Origin: an uncultured Oscillibacter sp.
GTDB taxonomy: Bacteria; Bacillota; Clostridia; Oscillospirales; Oscillospiraceae
Assembly: GCF_910584465.1 (NCBI RefSeq)
Contig: NZ_CAJUBK010000002.1
Location: forward strand, 1-64,000
DNA: 64,000 bases
Reading direction: 5' to 3'
In this document: piece after piece, positions 33,400 through 42,357 of the stretch
How positions within the stretch are numbered: the first letter of the stretch is position 1
Layout of the letters: each line of letters begins with the position of its first letter
The notes under the pieces: model-generated
The model's input: the letters and a program-made list of their open reading frames with translations, nothing else
Database searches by the model: none
Told to the model about the DNA's origin: nothing
Translations under genes and position numbers: made by a program

Positions 33400-35279
33400 G
33401 CCTCGTCACCTCTCTCCACTTTGATGGCCCCGCTGGGGCACAGCTTGGCGCACACGCCGCAGCCCACGCAGGTGACCGGGTCGATCAGCGCCTTGTTTTT
33501 TTGGAAGTCCCAGGTGTTGCCCGGGCAGCCCCAGACGCGGGAACAGTATTTGTCGCACCCGCAGCCGTCCCCCAGGCACACGTCCTGGTCCACGTAGACC
33601 CGGACGGGCTTCCGGCTCCGCTCCTTGGCCATCAGCGTGGCGCAGGGCTGGCGCATGATGAGGACGTTCATCCCCGGCTCGTCCAGCATCCGGCGGAGGA
33701 CCTTCTCCGCCTCCGTCACGTCGAAGGGGTCCGCCACTTCCACTTTACAGCCCACGGCGTCCAGGATCTTCGGGATGTCCATGGCCTTCACCCGGTCCCC
33801 CATGGCGGTGAGGCCGGTGCCCGGATGGGGCTGGAAGCCGGTCATGGCCGTGGCGGAGTTGTCCAGGACGATGAGGAGCATGTTGGCGTTGTGATACGTG
33901 GCGTTCACCAGGCCGGGCAGGATGGTGTGGAAGAAGGTGGAGTCGCCGCACATGGTGACCACCTTCTGGTCCAGGCCGTAGTTGGTCAGTTGGCCCAGGC
34001 CCTCGGCCACGCTGACGCCGGAGCCCATGCAGTTGCAGGTCTGCCAGGCGTACTGCCCGGCGGACTGGCCCGCCATGAAGTAGCAGCCGATGTCGCCCAC
34101 CACCACGCCGGGATGCTTCTCCTGCCGCATGGCCCGCTTGAGGAGGTGGAAGGTCGCCCGGTGGGGGCAGCCGGCGCAGAAGCTCATCTCCCGGACGGGC
34201 AGCTCCAGCCCGCTGGCGGGCCGCGCCTCCGGCGACGCCGCGCCGGTGAGGCGGCAGATGGCGCCGGTGACCACGTCCGGGTCCAGCTCGCCCACGGCGG
34301 GCAGGGCGCTGCCCCGGCCCAGGAACTCGATCCGCAGGCCCTCCCGGCCCGCCAGGGCCTGGACGGCCTGCTCCAGGAAGGGATCCACTTCCTCCAGGAT
34401 CAGGACGGTCTCCGCCGTGCGGAGCCGCTGCGCTATGTACCGCTCCGGCAGGGGCCAGAGGGTCCCGAGGGACAAAAAGCCGGTCTCCTGCTCCTTCCCC
34501 AGGCGGCGGAGGGCCTCCTGCCCGTAGAGCCGCCCGGTGCCTCCGGCGATGATGAGCCGCTTCGGGTGCTCGGGGCCCTGGTAGTGGTTGCAGGGGCTGT
34601 CCTCGAAGCGCTCGCGGAGCGCCTCCAGCTTCTGCAGGGCCGGGCCGTGCATGTAGGAGACGCAGACCATCCGGTCCCATTCCCGCACCCGCTCCAGGGG
34701 GCGGGGGGCTTCCGGCAGGGGGCCCAGGACCACGTTGCCCCGGCCGTGGCACACCCGGGTGGTCACCCGGATCAGCACCAGCTGGCCCACCTCCTCGCTG
34801 AGCGCGAAGGCGTAGGGGATCATGTCCTTGGCCTCCTGCATCGTGGTGGGCTCCAGCAGGGGGATGCCGGCGGACATCGCCTGCCAGCGGGAATCGAACT
34901 CATTGGTGCTGGAGTGGGCGCTGGGGTCGTCGCTGGAGACGATCACCAGCCCGCCCTTCACGCCGGCCTGGGCGGCGCAGTGCAGCGCGTCCGCCACGCA
35001 CAAAAGGCCGTTCTGCTTCACCACGCACAGCGCTCGGCCGTTGGCCAGGGAGGCGCCGGTGCAGGCCTGCAGGGCGCAGACCTCGTTGGTGGACCACTCC
35101 GCGTAGAAGCCCCGCTCCCGGGCGATCTTGCCCAGCATCCCCAGGACCTGGGAGGAGGGGGAGCCGGGATAGGAGGCGGCGAAGTTGATCCCGGCCTCCA
35201 CCGCGCCCCGTACGATGGCCTCGTTGCCCTGCATCAGGCAGACCTGACCGGGAGCATTGGCCGTCATTGTCCATTCCAT
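33396..35279 (-). CDS. iorA: Indolepyruvate ferredoxin oxidoreductase, alpha subunit
   Basis: The 627-residue protein fuses the pyrimidine-binding domain (GNEAIVRGAVEAGINFAASYPG), the TPP-binding domain (GDIGCYFMAGQSAGQYAWQT and CGDSTFFHTILPGLVNATYHN) and C-terminal ferredoxin-like clusters (CVGCGVCAKLCPSGA). IorAB converts indolepyruvate and phenylpyruvate to aryl-acetyl-CoA, feeding aromatic amino acid fermentation. ATG 35279 is used; ATG 35267 is an alternative, and the nearest purine-rich site (GAGAGGGTGA) is rather far from both. The operon continues with iorB, a ubiquitin-like gene and an FrhB-like gene. Confidence 0.94.
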   Translation of the reverse strand: MEWTMTANAPGQVCLMQGNEAIVRGAVEAGINFAASYPGSPSSQVLGMLGKIARERGFYAEWSTNEVCALQACTGASLANGRALCVVKQNGLLCVADALHCAAQAGVKGGLVIVSSDDPSAHSSTNEFDSRWQAMSAGIPLLEPTTMQEAKDMIPYAFALSEEVGQLVLIRVTTRVCHGRGNVVLGPLPEAPRPLERVREWDRMVCVSYMHGPALQKLEALRERFEDSPCNHYQGPEHPKRLIIAGGTGRLYGQEALRRLGKEQETGFLSLGTLWPLPERYIAQRLRTAETVLILEEVDPFLEQAVQALAGREGLRIEFLGRGSALPAVGELDPDVVTGAICRLTGAASPEARPASGLELPVREMSFCAGCPHRATFHLLKRAMRQEKHPGVVVGDIGCYFMAGQSAGQYAWQTCNCMGSGVSVAEGLGQLTNYGLDQKVVTMCGDSTFFHTILPGLVNATYHNANMLLIVLDNSATAMTGFQPHPGTGLTAMGDRVKAMDIPKILDAVGCKVEVADPFDVTEAEKVLRRMLDEPGMNVLIMRQPCATLMAKERSRKPVRVYVDQDVCLGDGCGCDKYCSRVWGCPGNTWDFQKNKALIDPVTCVGCGVCAKLCPSGAIKVERGDEA

Positions 35280-35341
35280 GTTGCTTGTGTCACCCTCTCT
35301 TAGAATATTTCGACAGGTTCAACAGGTTCTCTCCGCTGTTC

Positions 35342-35383
35342 ATTGTAGCACTCCTATAAAGAATTGCAAGTAAAGAATTGCAG
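35342..35383 (-). promoter_or_regulatory. Promoter of the ior operon with upstream direct repeats
   Basis: Minus-strand TTGCAA (35369-35364), a 16-bp spacer and TACAAT (35347-35342). The 12-bp sequence TGCAATTCTTTA occurs twice with a 14-bp period across and upstream of the -35 box, possibly an activator or repressor site. Confidence 0.7.
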
Positions 35384-35426
35384 GGGCCGGACCGGGGAGG
35401 CCCGGCGGACCGCGCCGTAAAAGCGG

Positions 35427-35455
35427 TTGCGCGGAGGCCGGGATCGTGTTACACT
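35427..35455 (+). promoter_or_regulatory. Promoter of the nitroreductase gene
   Basis: TTGCGC (35427-35432), a 17-bp spacer and TACACT (35450-35455), 40 bp upstream of the start. Confidence 0.7.
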
Positions 35456-35494
35456 CCAGATATCACCGAACCGACAAGAAAGAGGAGGATGCAG

Positions 35495-36007
35495 ATGGAT
35501 TTCAAGACGCTTTCCGCCGCGCGGTACTCCCTGCGCAAGTTCAGCTCCCGGCCCGTGGGGCAGGAGGAGCTGGACCTCATCCTGGAGGCCGGGCGCAACG
35601 CCCCCACCGCCCACAACTACCAGCCCCAGAGGATCTTCGTCCTCCGGTCTCCCGAGGCCCTGGAGAAGATCGACGCCTGCACCGGCTCCCGGTTCCATCC
35701 CCCGGTGATGCTGGTGGTGGCCTACGACGCCTCCGTCTCCTGGAAGCGGGAGACCGACGGCAAGGACCACGGCGAGATCGACGCGGCGATCGCCGCCGCT
35801 CAGATGATGCTCCAGGCCGCCGACCTGGGGCTGGGCACCACGTATGTCGGCATGTTCGAGCCGGACAAGGTCCTGGCCGCCTTCCCGGAGATGGCGGGGA
35901 CCGTCCCCATCGCCCTGCTGCCCCTGGGATACCCGGCGGAGGGCGCGCATCCCGCCCGGCTCCACACGGACCGCAGGCCCATCGGGGAGCTGGTGCAGTA
36001 TCTGTGA
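35495..36007 (+). CDS. Nitroreductase-family flavoprotein
   Basis: The 170-residue FMN enzyme shows the family N-terminus ARYSLRKFSSRPV, the FMN-contacting RNAPTAHNYQPQRIFVL, and the GLGTTYVGMF helix. Nitroreductases of this short subgroup reduce nitro compounds, quinones or other small acceptors with NAD(P)H. I chose ATG 35495 because AGGAGG (35483-35488) is 6 bases away; ATG 35489 would abut the ribosome site. Physiological substrate unknown. It is monocistronic. Confidence 0.93.
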   Translation: MDFKTLSAARYSLRKFSSRPVGQEELDLILEAGRNAPTAHNYQPQRIFVLRSPEALEKIDACTGSRFHPPVMLVVAYDASVSWKRETDGKDHGEIDAAIAAAQMMLQAADLGLGTTYVGMFEPDKVLAAFPEMAGTVPIALLPLGYPAEGAHPARLHTDRRPIGELVQYL

Positions 36008-36026
36008 CCCCCGCGGGAAGGGAAAA

Positions 36027-36065
36027 CGGAGACCGCCAAAAGGCGGTCTCCGCTTTTCGTTTTTC
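36027..36065. terminator. Bidirectional terminator between nitroreductase and D,D-carboxypeptidase
   Basis: A perfect 11-bp stem (36027-36037 with 36042-36052), AAAA loop, then CTTTTCGTTTTT rightwards and TTTTCCC leftwards. Confidence 0.9.
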
Positions 36066-37431
36066 ACCGTCTCTTCCGTCCGCCCCGGTAGCTCCCGCGG
36101 CTCCGCCCGGCGCCGACGCTGCGGCCGTAGCGGTAGCGGCGGCGTCCCATGATCAGCTTCCAGCCGCCCGCGGCCGCGGCCAGGACGGCGGCCGCGATCA
36201 GGCCCACCCTGGCGGCGGTGGTGGAGAAGAACTCCTTCACGTCCCGCCAGAGGATGCGCAGGCGGGACGCCTCCACGCCGGTGAAGGCCAGCAGGTCCAC
36301 CTGGGCCAGCTCCTCCCCGTCCAGGCGGATGGTCAGGGTGCCCAGCACGTCCCCCTCCTCGATGGGGGCCTCCACCGGGTCGGACTTCAGCACGATCTCC
36401 TTCTCCAGCTCCTCCAGGTCCACGCCCTTGGGCAGGAGGAGCTCCACCGCCTGGGCGGGGCGGAGGGTCACATGGTCCACGGCGGAGAGGGACACCGGGG
36501 CCTCCCCGGCCACGTCGTCCTCCTTCAAAAGCGTCTGATAGGCGAAGTTGCCGAAGGCCCAGTCGTAGAGCCGGTTCGTCTCCGTGAAGCTGTAGGTCCA
36601 CCAGATGCCGTTCTCGTCCTGGACCCGTTCCGCCCCCAGGATCACGCACAGCAGGTCCATGCTGGCGTGCTGGGCGGTGGTGACCAGGCAGTTCCCCGCC
36701 ATGGAGTGGGACCCGGTCTTCACGCCGTGGACGTCGGCGTTGTAATACTCCCGGGTGCTCCGGATGAGGAAGTTCGTGTTGTTGAGCTGGCGCTCCTCGG
36801 CCATGTTGGTGGCGGGGACGACGTGGGAGCTGGTGTCGCAGACGGTCATGAACATGGGGTGCTCCAGCGCCGCCTTGGTGATGAGGTACAGGTCCCAGGC
36901 GGAGGTGTAGTGCTGGGAGTCGTGGTAGCCGTGGGGGTTCATGAAGTGCGTGTCCTCGCAGCCCAGCGCCTGGGCCTCGTCGTTCATCCGGTCCACGAAG
37001 CCCTCCACGGTGCCGGAGATCTTCTCCGCCAGGATGGCGCCCGCCTCGTTGGCGGAGACCACCATCAGGCAGTAGAGGAGCTCCTCCACCGTCAGGACCT
37101 CCCCCGCCTTGATGCCGGCGGTGCTGCCGTCCTCGGCCAGGCCCTCCAGCGCCGTGGGGGTGGCCGTGATCTCCTGGTTCAGGCTCAGCCGGCCCTCGTC
37201 GATGGCCTCCAGCACCAGCAGGCAGGTCATGATCTTGGTGAGGCTGGCGGGATAGAGCTCGTCATGCTCGTTCAGGCTGTAAAGGACGGCCCCGGTCTTC
37301 CGGTCCACCAGGAGGGCGGCCTTGGCCTGGACGTCGGGGTCGGGCACCTTCGCCGCCTGGGCGGGGACGCTCAGCTGCCCCGCCAGCAGGAGGGCCAGGA
37401 AAAAAATCGAGAAGAAACGTTTCGTTTTCAT
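36064..37431 (-). CDS. D-alanyl-D-alanine carboxypeptidase (S11 penicillin-binding protein)
   Basis: The 455-residue precursor trims the terminal D-Ala from peptidoglycan stem peptides. It has a signal peptide (FFSIFFLALLLAGQLSVPAQAA), the three active-site motifs SLTK (Ser63-Lys66), SAN (126-128) and KTG (238-240), a C-terminal beta domain of the PBP5 type, and a C-terminal transmembrane helix (about 405-425) with an Arg/Gly/Tyr-rich basic tail. The start at ATG 37431 has GGGGGATGG upstream. The C-terminal helix is a stronger anchor than the amphipathic helix of PBP5. DacA/DacF-like; no sporulation genes are adjacent. Confidence 0.94.
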   Translation of the reverse strand: MKTKRFFSIFFLALLLAGQLSVPAQAAKVPDPDVQAKAALLVDRKTGAVLYSLNEHDELYPASLTKIMTCLLVLEAIDEGRLSLNQEITATPTALEGLAEDGSTAGIKAGEVLTVEELLYCLMVVSANEAGAILAEKISGTVEGFVDRMNDEAQALGCEDTHFMNPHGYHDSQHYTSAWDLYLITKAALEHPMFMTVCDTSSHVVPATNMAEERQLNNTNFLIRSTREYYNADVHGVKTGSHSMAGNCLVTTAQHASMDLLCVILGAERVQDENGIWWTYSFTETNRLYDWAFGNFAYQTLLKEDDVAGEAPVSLSAVDHVTLRPAQAVELLLPKGVDLEELEKEIVLKSDPVEAPIEEGDVLGTLTIRLDGEELAQVDLLAFTGVEASRLRILWRDVKEFFSTTAARVGLIAAAVLAAAAGGWKLIMGRRRYRYGRSVGAGRSRGSYRGGRKRR

Positions 37432-37451
37432 GTCCATCCCCCAAAATATGT

Positions 37452-37479
37452 GATATAATCCCTTCGGACCCGTTTTCAA
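37452..37479 (-). promoter_or_regulatory. Promoter of the D,D-carboxypeptidase gene
   Basis: Minus-strand TTGAAA (37479-37474), a 16-bp spacer and TATATC (37457-37452), 21 bp upstream of the start. Confidence 0.6.
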
Positions 37480-37549
37480 AACGACGGCCCTGCGCCGCCG
37501 TTCGATGGACCGGCCCCCATTATACCAAAAAAAACGGAGGAACGCAACC

Positions 37550-37924
37550 ATGGACACGCGGAGGATGACGGAGCGCTGCGAGTGGGCGCTGCTGGGCCTG
37601 ACGGCGCTGTTCCTGGGCCTGCTCCTGGCGCTGTCCTGCCGCGACCGGGCGGAGATGGCGGCGCCGGGCTATGTGGAGACGAGGGTGACGGTCCCCGTGG
37701 AGGCGGTCCGGCCGGACCCGTCTCCCCTGGACCTCAACGCCGCCTCGGAGGAGGAGCTGACCGCCCTCCCGGGCATCGGCGAGGCGCTGGCCCGGCGGAT
37801 CGTGGAGCACCGGGAGGCCCACGGGCCGTTCGAGACGGTGGAGGGATTGACGGACGTGTCCGGCATCGGGCCGGCGAAGCTGGCGGCGCTGGAGGGACTG
37901 ATAACGGTGGAGGATGCTGAATGA
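37550..37924 (+). CDS. ComEA-like helix-hairpin-helix protein
   Basis: The 124-residue protein has an N-terminal membrane helix ([16 protein letters not shown]) and two helix-hairpin-helix units: [33 protein letters not shown] and [16 protein letters not shown]. That is the DNA-binding part of ComEA, the competence DNA receptor, without the long linker. ATG 37550 has CGGAGG 9 bases upstream; ATG 37565 is an alternative. It overlaps the response regulator gene by 4 bp, which is an unusual partner for a competence protein. A true role in DNA uptake is uncertain because comEC and comF genes are not in the window. Confidence 0.88.
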   Translation: MDTRRMTERCEWALLGLTALFLGLLLALSCRDRAEMAAPGYVETRVTVPVEAVRPDPSPLDLNAASEEELTALPGIGEALARRIVEHREAHGPFETVEGLTDVSGIGPAKLAALEGLITVEDAE

Positions 37925-38598
37925 AGATACTGGTGGTAGACGACGAGCGGACCCTGGTGAAGGGGATCAAGTTCAACCTGGAGAACGAGGGCTATGAGGT
38001 GGAGTGCGCCTACGACGGGGCCGCCGCCGTGGAGATCGCCCGGGAGGGCAAGCTGGACCTCATCATCCTGGATCTGATGATGCCGGAGCTGGACGGGCTG
38101 GAGGCGTGCATGCGCATCCGGGAGTTCTCCAACGTGCCGGTGATCATGCTGACGGCCAAGAGCGAGGACGCGGACAAGCTGATGGGCTTCGAGTGCGGAG
38201 CGGACGACTATCTGACCAAGCCCTTCAACATCCTGGAGCTGAAGGCCCGGGTGCGGGCCCTGCTCCGCCGGGCGGCGGGGGTCCAGCGCAGCCGGGGGAG
38301 CGTGCTGGCGGCGGGGGGCATCACCCTGAACACCGAGGAGCGCAGCGCCGCCCGGGGGGACCGGAGCGTGGACCTCACGGCCAAGGAGTACGACCTGATC
38401 GAGCTGCTGATGCGCAACCCCCGGCGGGTCTACAGCCGGGAGAACCTGATGAACGTGGTGTGGGGCTACAGCTACGCCGGGGATTACCGGACCGTGGACG
38501 TACACATCCGCCGCCTCCGGGAGAAGCTGGAGGAGAACCCGGCGGAGCCGGACCACATCTGCACGAAGTGGGGGGTGGGGTACTATTTCAAGGAATGA
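37921..38598 (+). CDS. OmpR/PhoB-family response regulator
   Basis: The 225-residue protein has a receiver domain with Asp7/Asp8, phospho-acceptor Asp51 ([13 protein letters not shown]), Thr/Lys switch residues in MLTAKSE and YLTKPFN, and a C-terminal winged helix ([20 protein letters not shown], then [15 protein letters not shown]). It is translationally coupled to the HhH gene upstream and is followed by a histidine kinase and a GerMN lipoprotein, an arrangement like YycFG/PhoPR-type cell-envelope systems in Clostridia. The ligand is unknown. Confidence 0.95.
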   Translation: MKILVVDDERTLVKGIKFNLENEGYEVECAYDGAAAVEIAREGKLDLIILDLMMPELDGLEACMRIREFSNVPVIMLTAKSEDADKLMGFECGADDYLTKPFNILELKARVRALLRRAAGVQRSRGSVLAAGGITLNTEERSAARGDRSVDLTAKEYDLIELLMRNPRRVYSRENLMNVVWGYSYAGDYRTVDVHIRRLREKLEENPAEPDHICTKWGVGYYFKE

Positions 38599-38650
38599 AC
38601 GCCCCGTTTGGGGGAGCCTCCAGTTCCGTTTCGGACTGAGCTACATCCTG

Positions 38651-40012
38651 GTGATCCTGGGGGTGCTGCTGCTGCTGAACTCCTACCCCCTGATGGTGTC
38701 CGAGGATCTGGTCTTCCGGTCCAAGGCCGCCAACCTTCAAAACGGCGTCTCCGTCATGGTGAACTCCCTCTCGGGCCTGGCCCGGCTGACGGAGGAGAAC
38801 GTCACCGACGCCATGAGCGTGGCGGAGGAGTCGGGGCTGAGCCGCATCCTGGTCACCGACGCCGCCGGGCGGGTGCTCTACGACACCCGGGAGACCGGCT
38901 CCGCCGTGGGGAACCTGGCCCTCTATACCGAGATCGTCCAGGCCCTGCTGGGCTATGACGCGTTCAGCTGCACCTTCCAGCGGGGGGCCTTCCGGAGCCG
39001 GGCCTCCTCGCCGGTGATGTACCAGAGCCAGATCATCGGCGCGGTCTACGCCTATGAGTACGACACCGAGCAGGCCGCCCTGCTCCTGGGGCTCCAGGAT
39101 ACGCTTTTGCGCCTCTCCGCCGTGGTGGGGGCGCTGGTGCTGGTGCTGAGCCTGGTCCTCTCCAAGGCGCTGACCCGCAAGATCGGCCTGCTCCTCAACG
39201 CCATCCGCCAGGTGCGGGAGGGCGCTTACAGCCACCGGGCGGACATCCGGGGGCGGGACGAGATCGCCCAGATCGGCCATGAGTTCAACAGCCTGACGGA
39301 CCGGCTCCAGACCACGGAGAACGCCCGCCGCCGCTTCGTCTCCGACGCGTCCCATGAGCTCAAGACCCCCCTGGCGGCCATCCGGCTGCTGTCGGACTCC
39401 ATCCTCCAGACGGACGGCATCGACCCCGAGATCACGAAGGAGTTCGTCACCGACATCGGCCGGGAGGCGGAGCGCCTCTCCCGCATCACGGAGGACCTCC
39501 TGCGCCTCACCCGGCTGGACAGCGGGGTGCTGGACCCTCCGGCGGAGGTGGACATCCTGCCCGTGCTGGAGCAGGTCATGCGGATGATGAACCTGGTGGC
39601 CCAGGAGAAGGGCGTGGACCTCACCTACTCCGCCGGGGAGGACTGCGTGGTCCTGGCGACCAAGGACGAGATCCACCAGGTCATCTACAACCTGGTGGAC
39701 AACGCCGTGAAATACTCCGCCATCGGCGGCGCGGTCCAGGTCTCCCTGGGCCTGGAGGGCGGGCAGGTGGTCCTGGCCGTGGCGGACAACGGCGCGGGCA
39801 TCCCCGAGGCGGACCTGCCCCGGATCTTCGAGCGGTTCTACCGGGTGGACAAGGCCCGGTCCAGGGCCGCGGGCGGGACCGGCCTGGGCCTGGCCATCGT
39901 CAGCGACACGGTGAAGCGCCGGGGCGGGGCCGTGGAGGCGGCGAACCGCCCGGGCGGCGGCGCGGTGTTCACCGTCCGCTGGCCCCGGACCGAAAGGAGG
40001 GAGGGGGCATGA
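38651..40012 (+). CDS. Sensor histidine kinase (EnvZ/PhoR type), start uncertain
   Basis: From GTG 38651 the product is 453 residues: a first membrane helix truncated at its start (VILGVLLLLNSYPLMV), an extracytoplasmic sensor domain, a second helix near residues 160-180, a HAMP domain, the phospho-acceptor SDASHELKTPLAAIR (His about 235), and the HATPase domain with NLVDNAVKYS, DNGAGIP and GTGLGLAIV. The frame stays open upstream of 38651 and encodes WGSLQFRFGLSYIL, which would complete the first helix, but no ATG, GTG or TTG serves it. An ATG at 38595 overlapping the regulator stop reads into this frame only if one base is inserted near the TTT at 38607-38609. A one-base deletion, real or in assembly, is likely. 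Confidence 0.9.
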   Translation: MILGVLLLLNSYPLMVSEDLVFRSKAANLQNGVSVMVNSLSGLARLTEENVTDAMSVAEESGLSRILVTDAAGRVLYDTRETGSAVGNLALYTEIVQALLGYDAFSCTFQRGAFRSRASSPVMYQSQIIGAVYAYEYDTEQAALLLGLQDTLLRLSAVVGALVLVLSLVLSKALTRKIGLLLNAIRQVREGAYSHRADIRGRDEIAQIGHEFNSLTDRLQTTENARRRFVSDASHELKTPLAAIRLLSDSILQTDGIDPEITKEFVTDIGREAERLSRITEDLLRLTRLDSGVLDPPAEVDILPVLEQVMRMMNLVAQEKGVDLTYSAGEDCVVLATKDEIHQVIYNLVDNAVKYSAIGGAVQVSLGLEGGQVVLAVADNGAGIPEADLPRIFERFYRVDKARSRAAGGTGLGLAIVSDTVKRRGGAVEAANRPGGGAVFTVRWPRTERREGA

Positions 40013-40896
40013 AACGATGGGCCTGCTGGTCCCTGGTCCTCCTGCTGGTCCTGACGGGCTGCCGGAGGGAGGAGCCGCAGCGGACCGCCTACCTCCTGTA
40101 TTTCCAGGAGGCCGATCTGACCTACTCCGCCGGGGACGGGGCCTTCCGCACGGAGGAGGTCTACCTGTTCGACGAGGAGACCGAGACCTCCGGCGAGCTG
40201 GCGCAGACACTGATGGAAGAGCTCTTGAAGGGCCCCGCCGACGAGACGCTGAAAAGCCCCTTCCCCGCGGGGACCACCCTGCTCTCCCTGGACCTCACCG
40301 GGAGCCGGGCCAGGGTGGATCTGTCCGCGTCCTACAGGAGCCTGTCCGGCGTGGCCCTGACCCTGGCGGACAGCGCCATCGCCATGACGCTGTCCCAGGT
40401 GCCGGAGATCTCCTCGGTCCAGATCACCGTCCGCGGCCGGGAGCTGGCCTACCGGGAGCGGCAGGTGCTGAACATCCGGGAGGTCCTGCTCACCCCGGAG
40501 GAGGACGTGATCAGCACCGTGGACGTCCGGCTCTACTTCCTGGATCAGGCGGGCTCTCTCACGCCGGAGGAGCGGACGCTGGATCTCTACGAGGGCGATA
40601 CCCAGGTCTCCGCCGTGGCCAGGGCCCTGGAGGACGGACCGGAGGACCGGGAGCTGCTCAGCCCCCTGCCGGAGGGCTTCCAGGTGAAGTCCGTCTGGCT
40701 GGAGGAGGACATCTGCTACGTGAACCTCTCCTCCGCCCTGTTGGAGGGGCTGGAGGAGGCGGCGGTGCGGACGGCCCTCCGGGCCCTGGAGGACTCCCTG
40801 TGCTCCCTGGAGGGGGTGCGGGCGGCCCGGTTCCTGGTGGACGGCGAGTTCAGCCGGGACCTGGGGACGGCGGACAGGGCGGCGGATCCGGGCTGA
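40009..40896 (+). CDS. GerMN-domain lipoprotein
   Basis: The 295-residue precursor has a lipoprotein signal with lipobox LVLTGC (Cys18). Two GerMN-type units follow: TLMEELLKGPADETLKSPFP with TLLSLDLTGSRARVDLS, and AVARALEDGPEDRELLSPLP with VKSVWLEEDICYVNLSS. GerMN domains occur in GerM and in LpqB-like lipoproteins next to two-component systems, where LpqB modulates the kinase. It overlaps the kinase gene by 4 bp, so the three genes form a regulatory unit. Direct interaction with the kinase is inference. Confidence 0.88.
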   Translation: MKRWACWSLVLLLVLTGCRREEPQRTAYLLYFQEADLTYSAGDGAFRTEEVYLFDEETETSGELAQTLMEELLKGPADETLKSPFPAGTTLLSLDLTGSRARVDLSASYRSLSGVALTLADSAIAMTLSQVPEISSVQITVRGRELAYRERQVLNIREVLLTPEEDVISTVDVRLYFLDQAGSLTPEERTLDLYEGDTQVSAVARALEDGPEDRELLSPLPEGFQVKSVWLEEDICYVNLSSALLEGLEEAAVRTALRALEDSLCSLEGVRAARFLVDGEFSRDLGTADRAADPG

Positions 40897-40903
40897 ATAT
40901 CCC

Positions 40904-40932
40904 TTGACATCCTCCCTCCCATCCGGTAGACT
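40904..40932 (+). promoter_or_regulatory. Promoter of the NCS2 permease operon
   Basis: TTGACA (40904-40909), a 17-bp spacer and TAGACT (40927-40932). The 60-base leader that follows is too short and shows no purine riboswitch. Confidence 0.8.
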
Positions 40933-40994
40933 AAAGGTGGACCTTTCCGGGCCCCGCGAGTACGCACTACAGAAACAGGAAGGAGAACCCCGCC

Positions 40995-42350
40995 ATGAGA
41001 ACCCCCTCTGACCAGCAGACGCTGTTCCAGATCCGAGGCATCCCACCCCTGGGCTCCGCAGTCTCCCTGTCGCTCCAGCATCTCGTCGCCATGATCGTGG
41101 GCTGCGTCACGCCGCCCATCATCATCGCCGGGGCCATCGGCCTCAGCCAGGCGGACCGGGTCCTGCTGATCCAGGCATCCCTGGTCATGTCCGCCGTCTG
41201 CACGCTGATCCAGCTCTATCCCGTCAACAAATACTTCGGCTCCGGCCTGCCGGTGATCATGGGCGTCAGCTTCGCCTACGTCCCCAGTATGCAGGCCATC
41301 GCCTCCTCCGGCGGGGGCGTGGGGGCCATCGCCGGCGCGATGATCGTGGGCGGCGTCGTGGCGGTGGTCGTGGGCGTGTTCGTGAAGAAGATCCGCCTGC
41401 TCTTCCCGCCGGTGATCACCGGCACGGTGGTGTTCACCATCGGGCTGTCCCTCTACCCCACGGCCATCAACTACATGGCCGGCGGCACGGCCAATACGTA
41501 TGAACTGGTGGTGGAGACCAAGCACCAGACCGCGGCGCTGGTCTACGGCTCCTGGCAGAACTGGCTGGTGGCCATCCTGACCCTGGCGGTCGTCATGCTG
41601 CTGAACAACCACGGTAAGGGCATCTGCAAGCTGGCCTCCATCCTGATCGGGATGCTCTGCGGCTATGTCACCTCCATGGCCTTCGGCATGGTCTCCTTTG
41701 CCGAGGTGGGCTCCGCCGCCTGGTTCTCCCTGCCCCGGGTGATGCACTTCGGCGTCACCTTCGATGTGCCCTCCTGCGTGGCGATCGGCCTGCTGTTCGC
41801 CATCAACTCCATCCAGGCCATCGGCGACTTCACCGCCACCACCGTGGGCGGGCTGGACCGCGATCCCACCGACCAGGAGCTCCAGGGCGGCATCATCGCC
41901 TACGGCGCCAGCAACATCCTGACGGCCTTCTTCAGCGGCCTGCCCACGGCGACCTACTCCCAGAACGTGGGCATCGTCACCACGAACAAAGTCGTCAACC
42001 GGATCGTCTTCGCCATGACCGGCGGCTTCCTGCTGCTGGCCGGGCTGTCCCCGAAGTTCGCGGCGGTGCTGACCACGATCCCCCAGTGCGTGCTGGGCGG
42101 GGCGACGATCACCGTCTTCTCCACCATCGCCATGACGGGCATGAAGCTCATCGCCTCCCAGGACCTGACGGCCCGGAACACCACCATCGTGGGGCTCTCC
42201 GCCGCCCTGGGCGTGGGCGTGTCCCAGGCCAGCGGGGCGCTGAGCCAGTTCCCCGAGGGCTTCACCATGATCTTCGGCAAGTCCCCCGTGGTCATCGCCA
42301 CGCTGATGGCGGTGCTGCTGAACCTGATCCTCCCGAAAGAGAAGCATTGA
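40995..42350 (+). CDS. Uracil-xanthine permease family (NCS2) nucleobase transporter
   Basis: The 451-residue protein has about 14 helices. Family features are QHLVAMIVGCVTPP at the N-terminus (QH motif), the central QAIGDFTATT segment with the acidic residue of the NAT signature, and SGLPTATYSQNVGIVTTNKV, the substrate-binding helix. NCS2 proteins import xanthine, urate or uracil with H+ or Na+. The start follows GGAAGGAG. It heads a short operon with a PEBP-family gene 7 bases downstream. A xanthine/urate specificity would fit the ygeY-ygeW-arcC genes in this window, but that is inference. Confidence 0.93.
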   Translation: MRTPSDQQTLFQIRGIPPLGSAVSLSLQHLVAMIVGCVTPPIIIAGAIGLSQADRVLLIQASLVMSAVCTLIQLYPVNKYFGSGLPVIMGVSFAYVPSMQAIASSGGGVGAIAGAMIVGGVVAVVVGVFVKKIRLLFPPVITGTVVFTIGLSLYPTAINYMAGGTANTYELVVETKHQTAALVYGSWQNWLVAILTLAVVMLLNNHGKGICKLASILIGMLCGYVTSMAFGMVSFAEVGSAAWFSLPRVMHFGVTFDVPSCVAIGLLFAINSIQAIGDFTATTVGGLDRDPTDQELQGGIIAYGASNILTAFFSGLPTATYSQNVGIVTTNKVVNRIVFAMTGGFLLLAGLSPKFAAVLTTIPQCVLGGATITVFSTIAMTGMKLIASQDLTARNTTIVGLSAALGVGVSQASGALSQFPEGFTMIFGKSPVVIATLMAVLLNLILPKEKH

Positions 42351-42357
42351 GGGCGCC

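Noticed and set aside
40933..40994. Purine riboswitch before the NCS2 permease
   Set aside because: The leader is only about 60 bases and lacks the conserved three-way junction elements.
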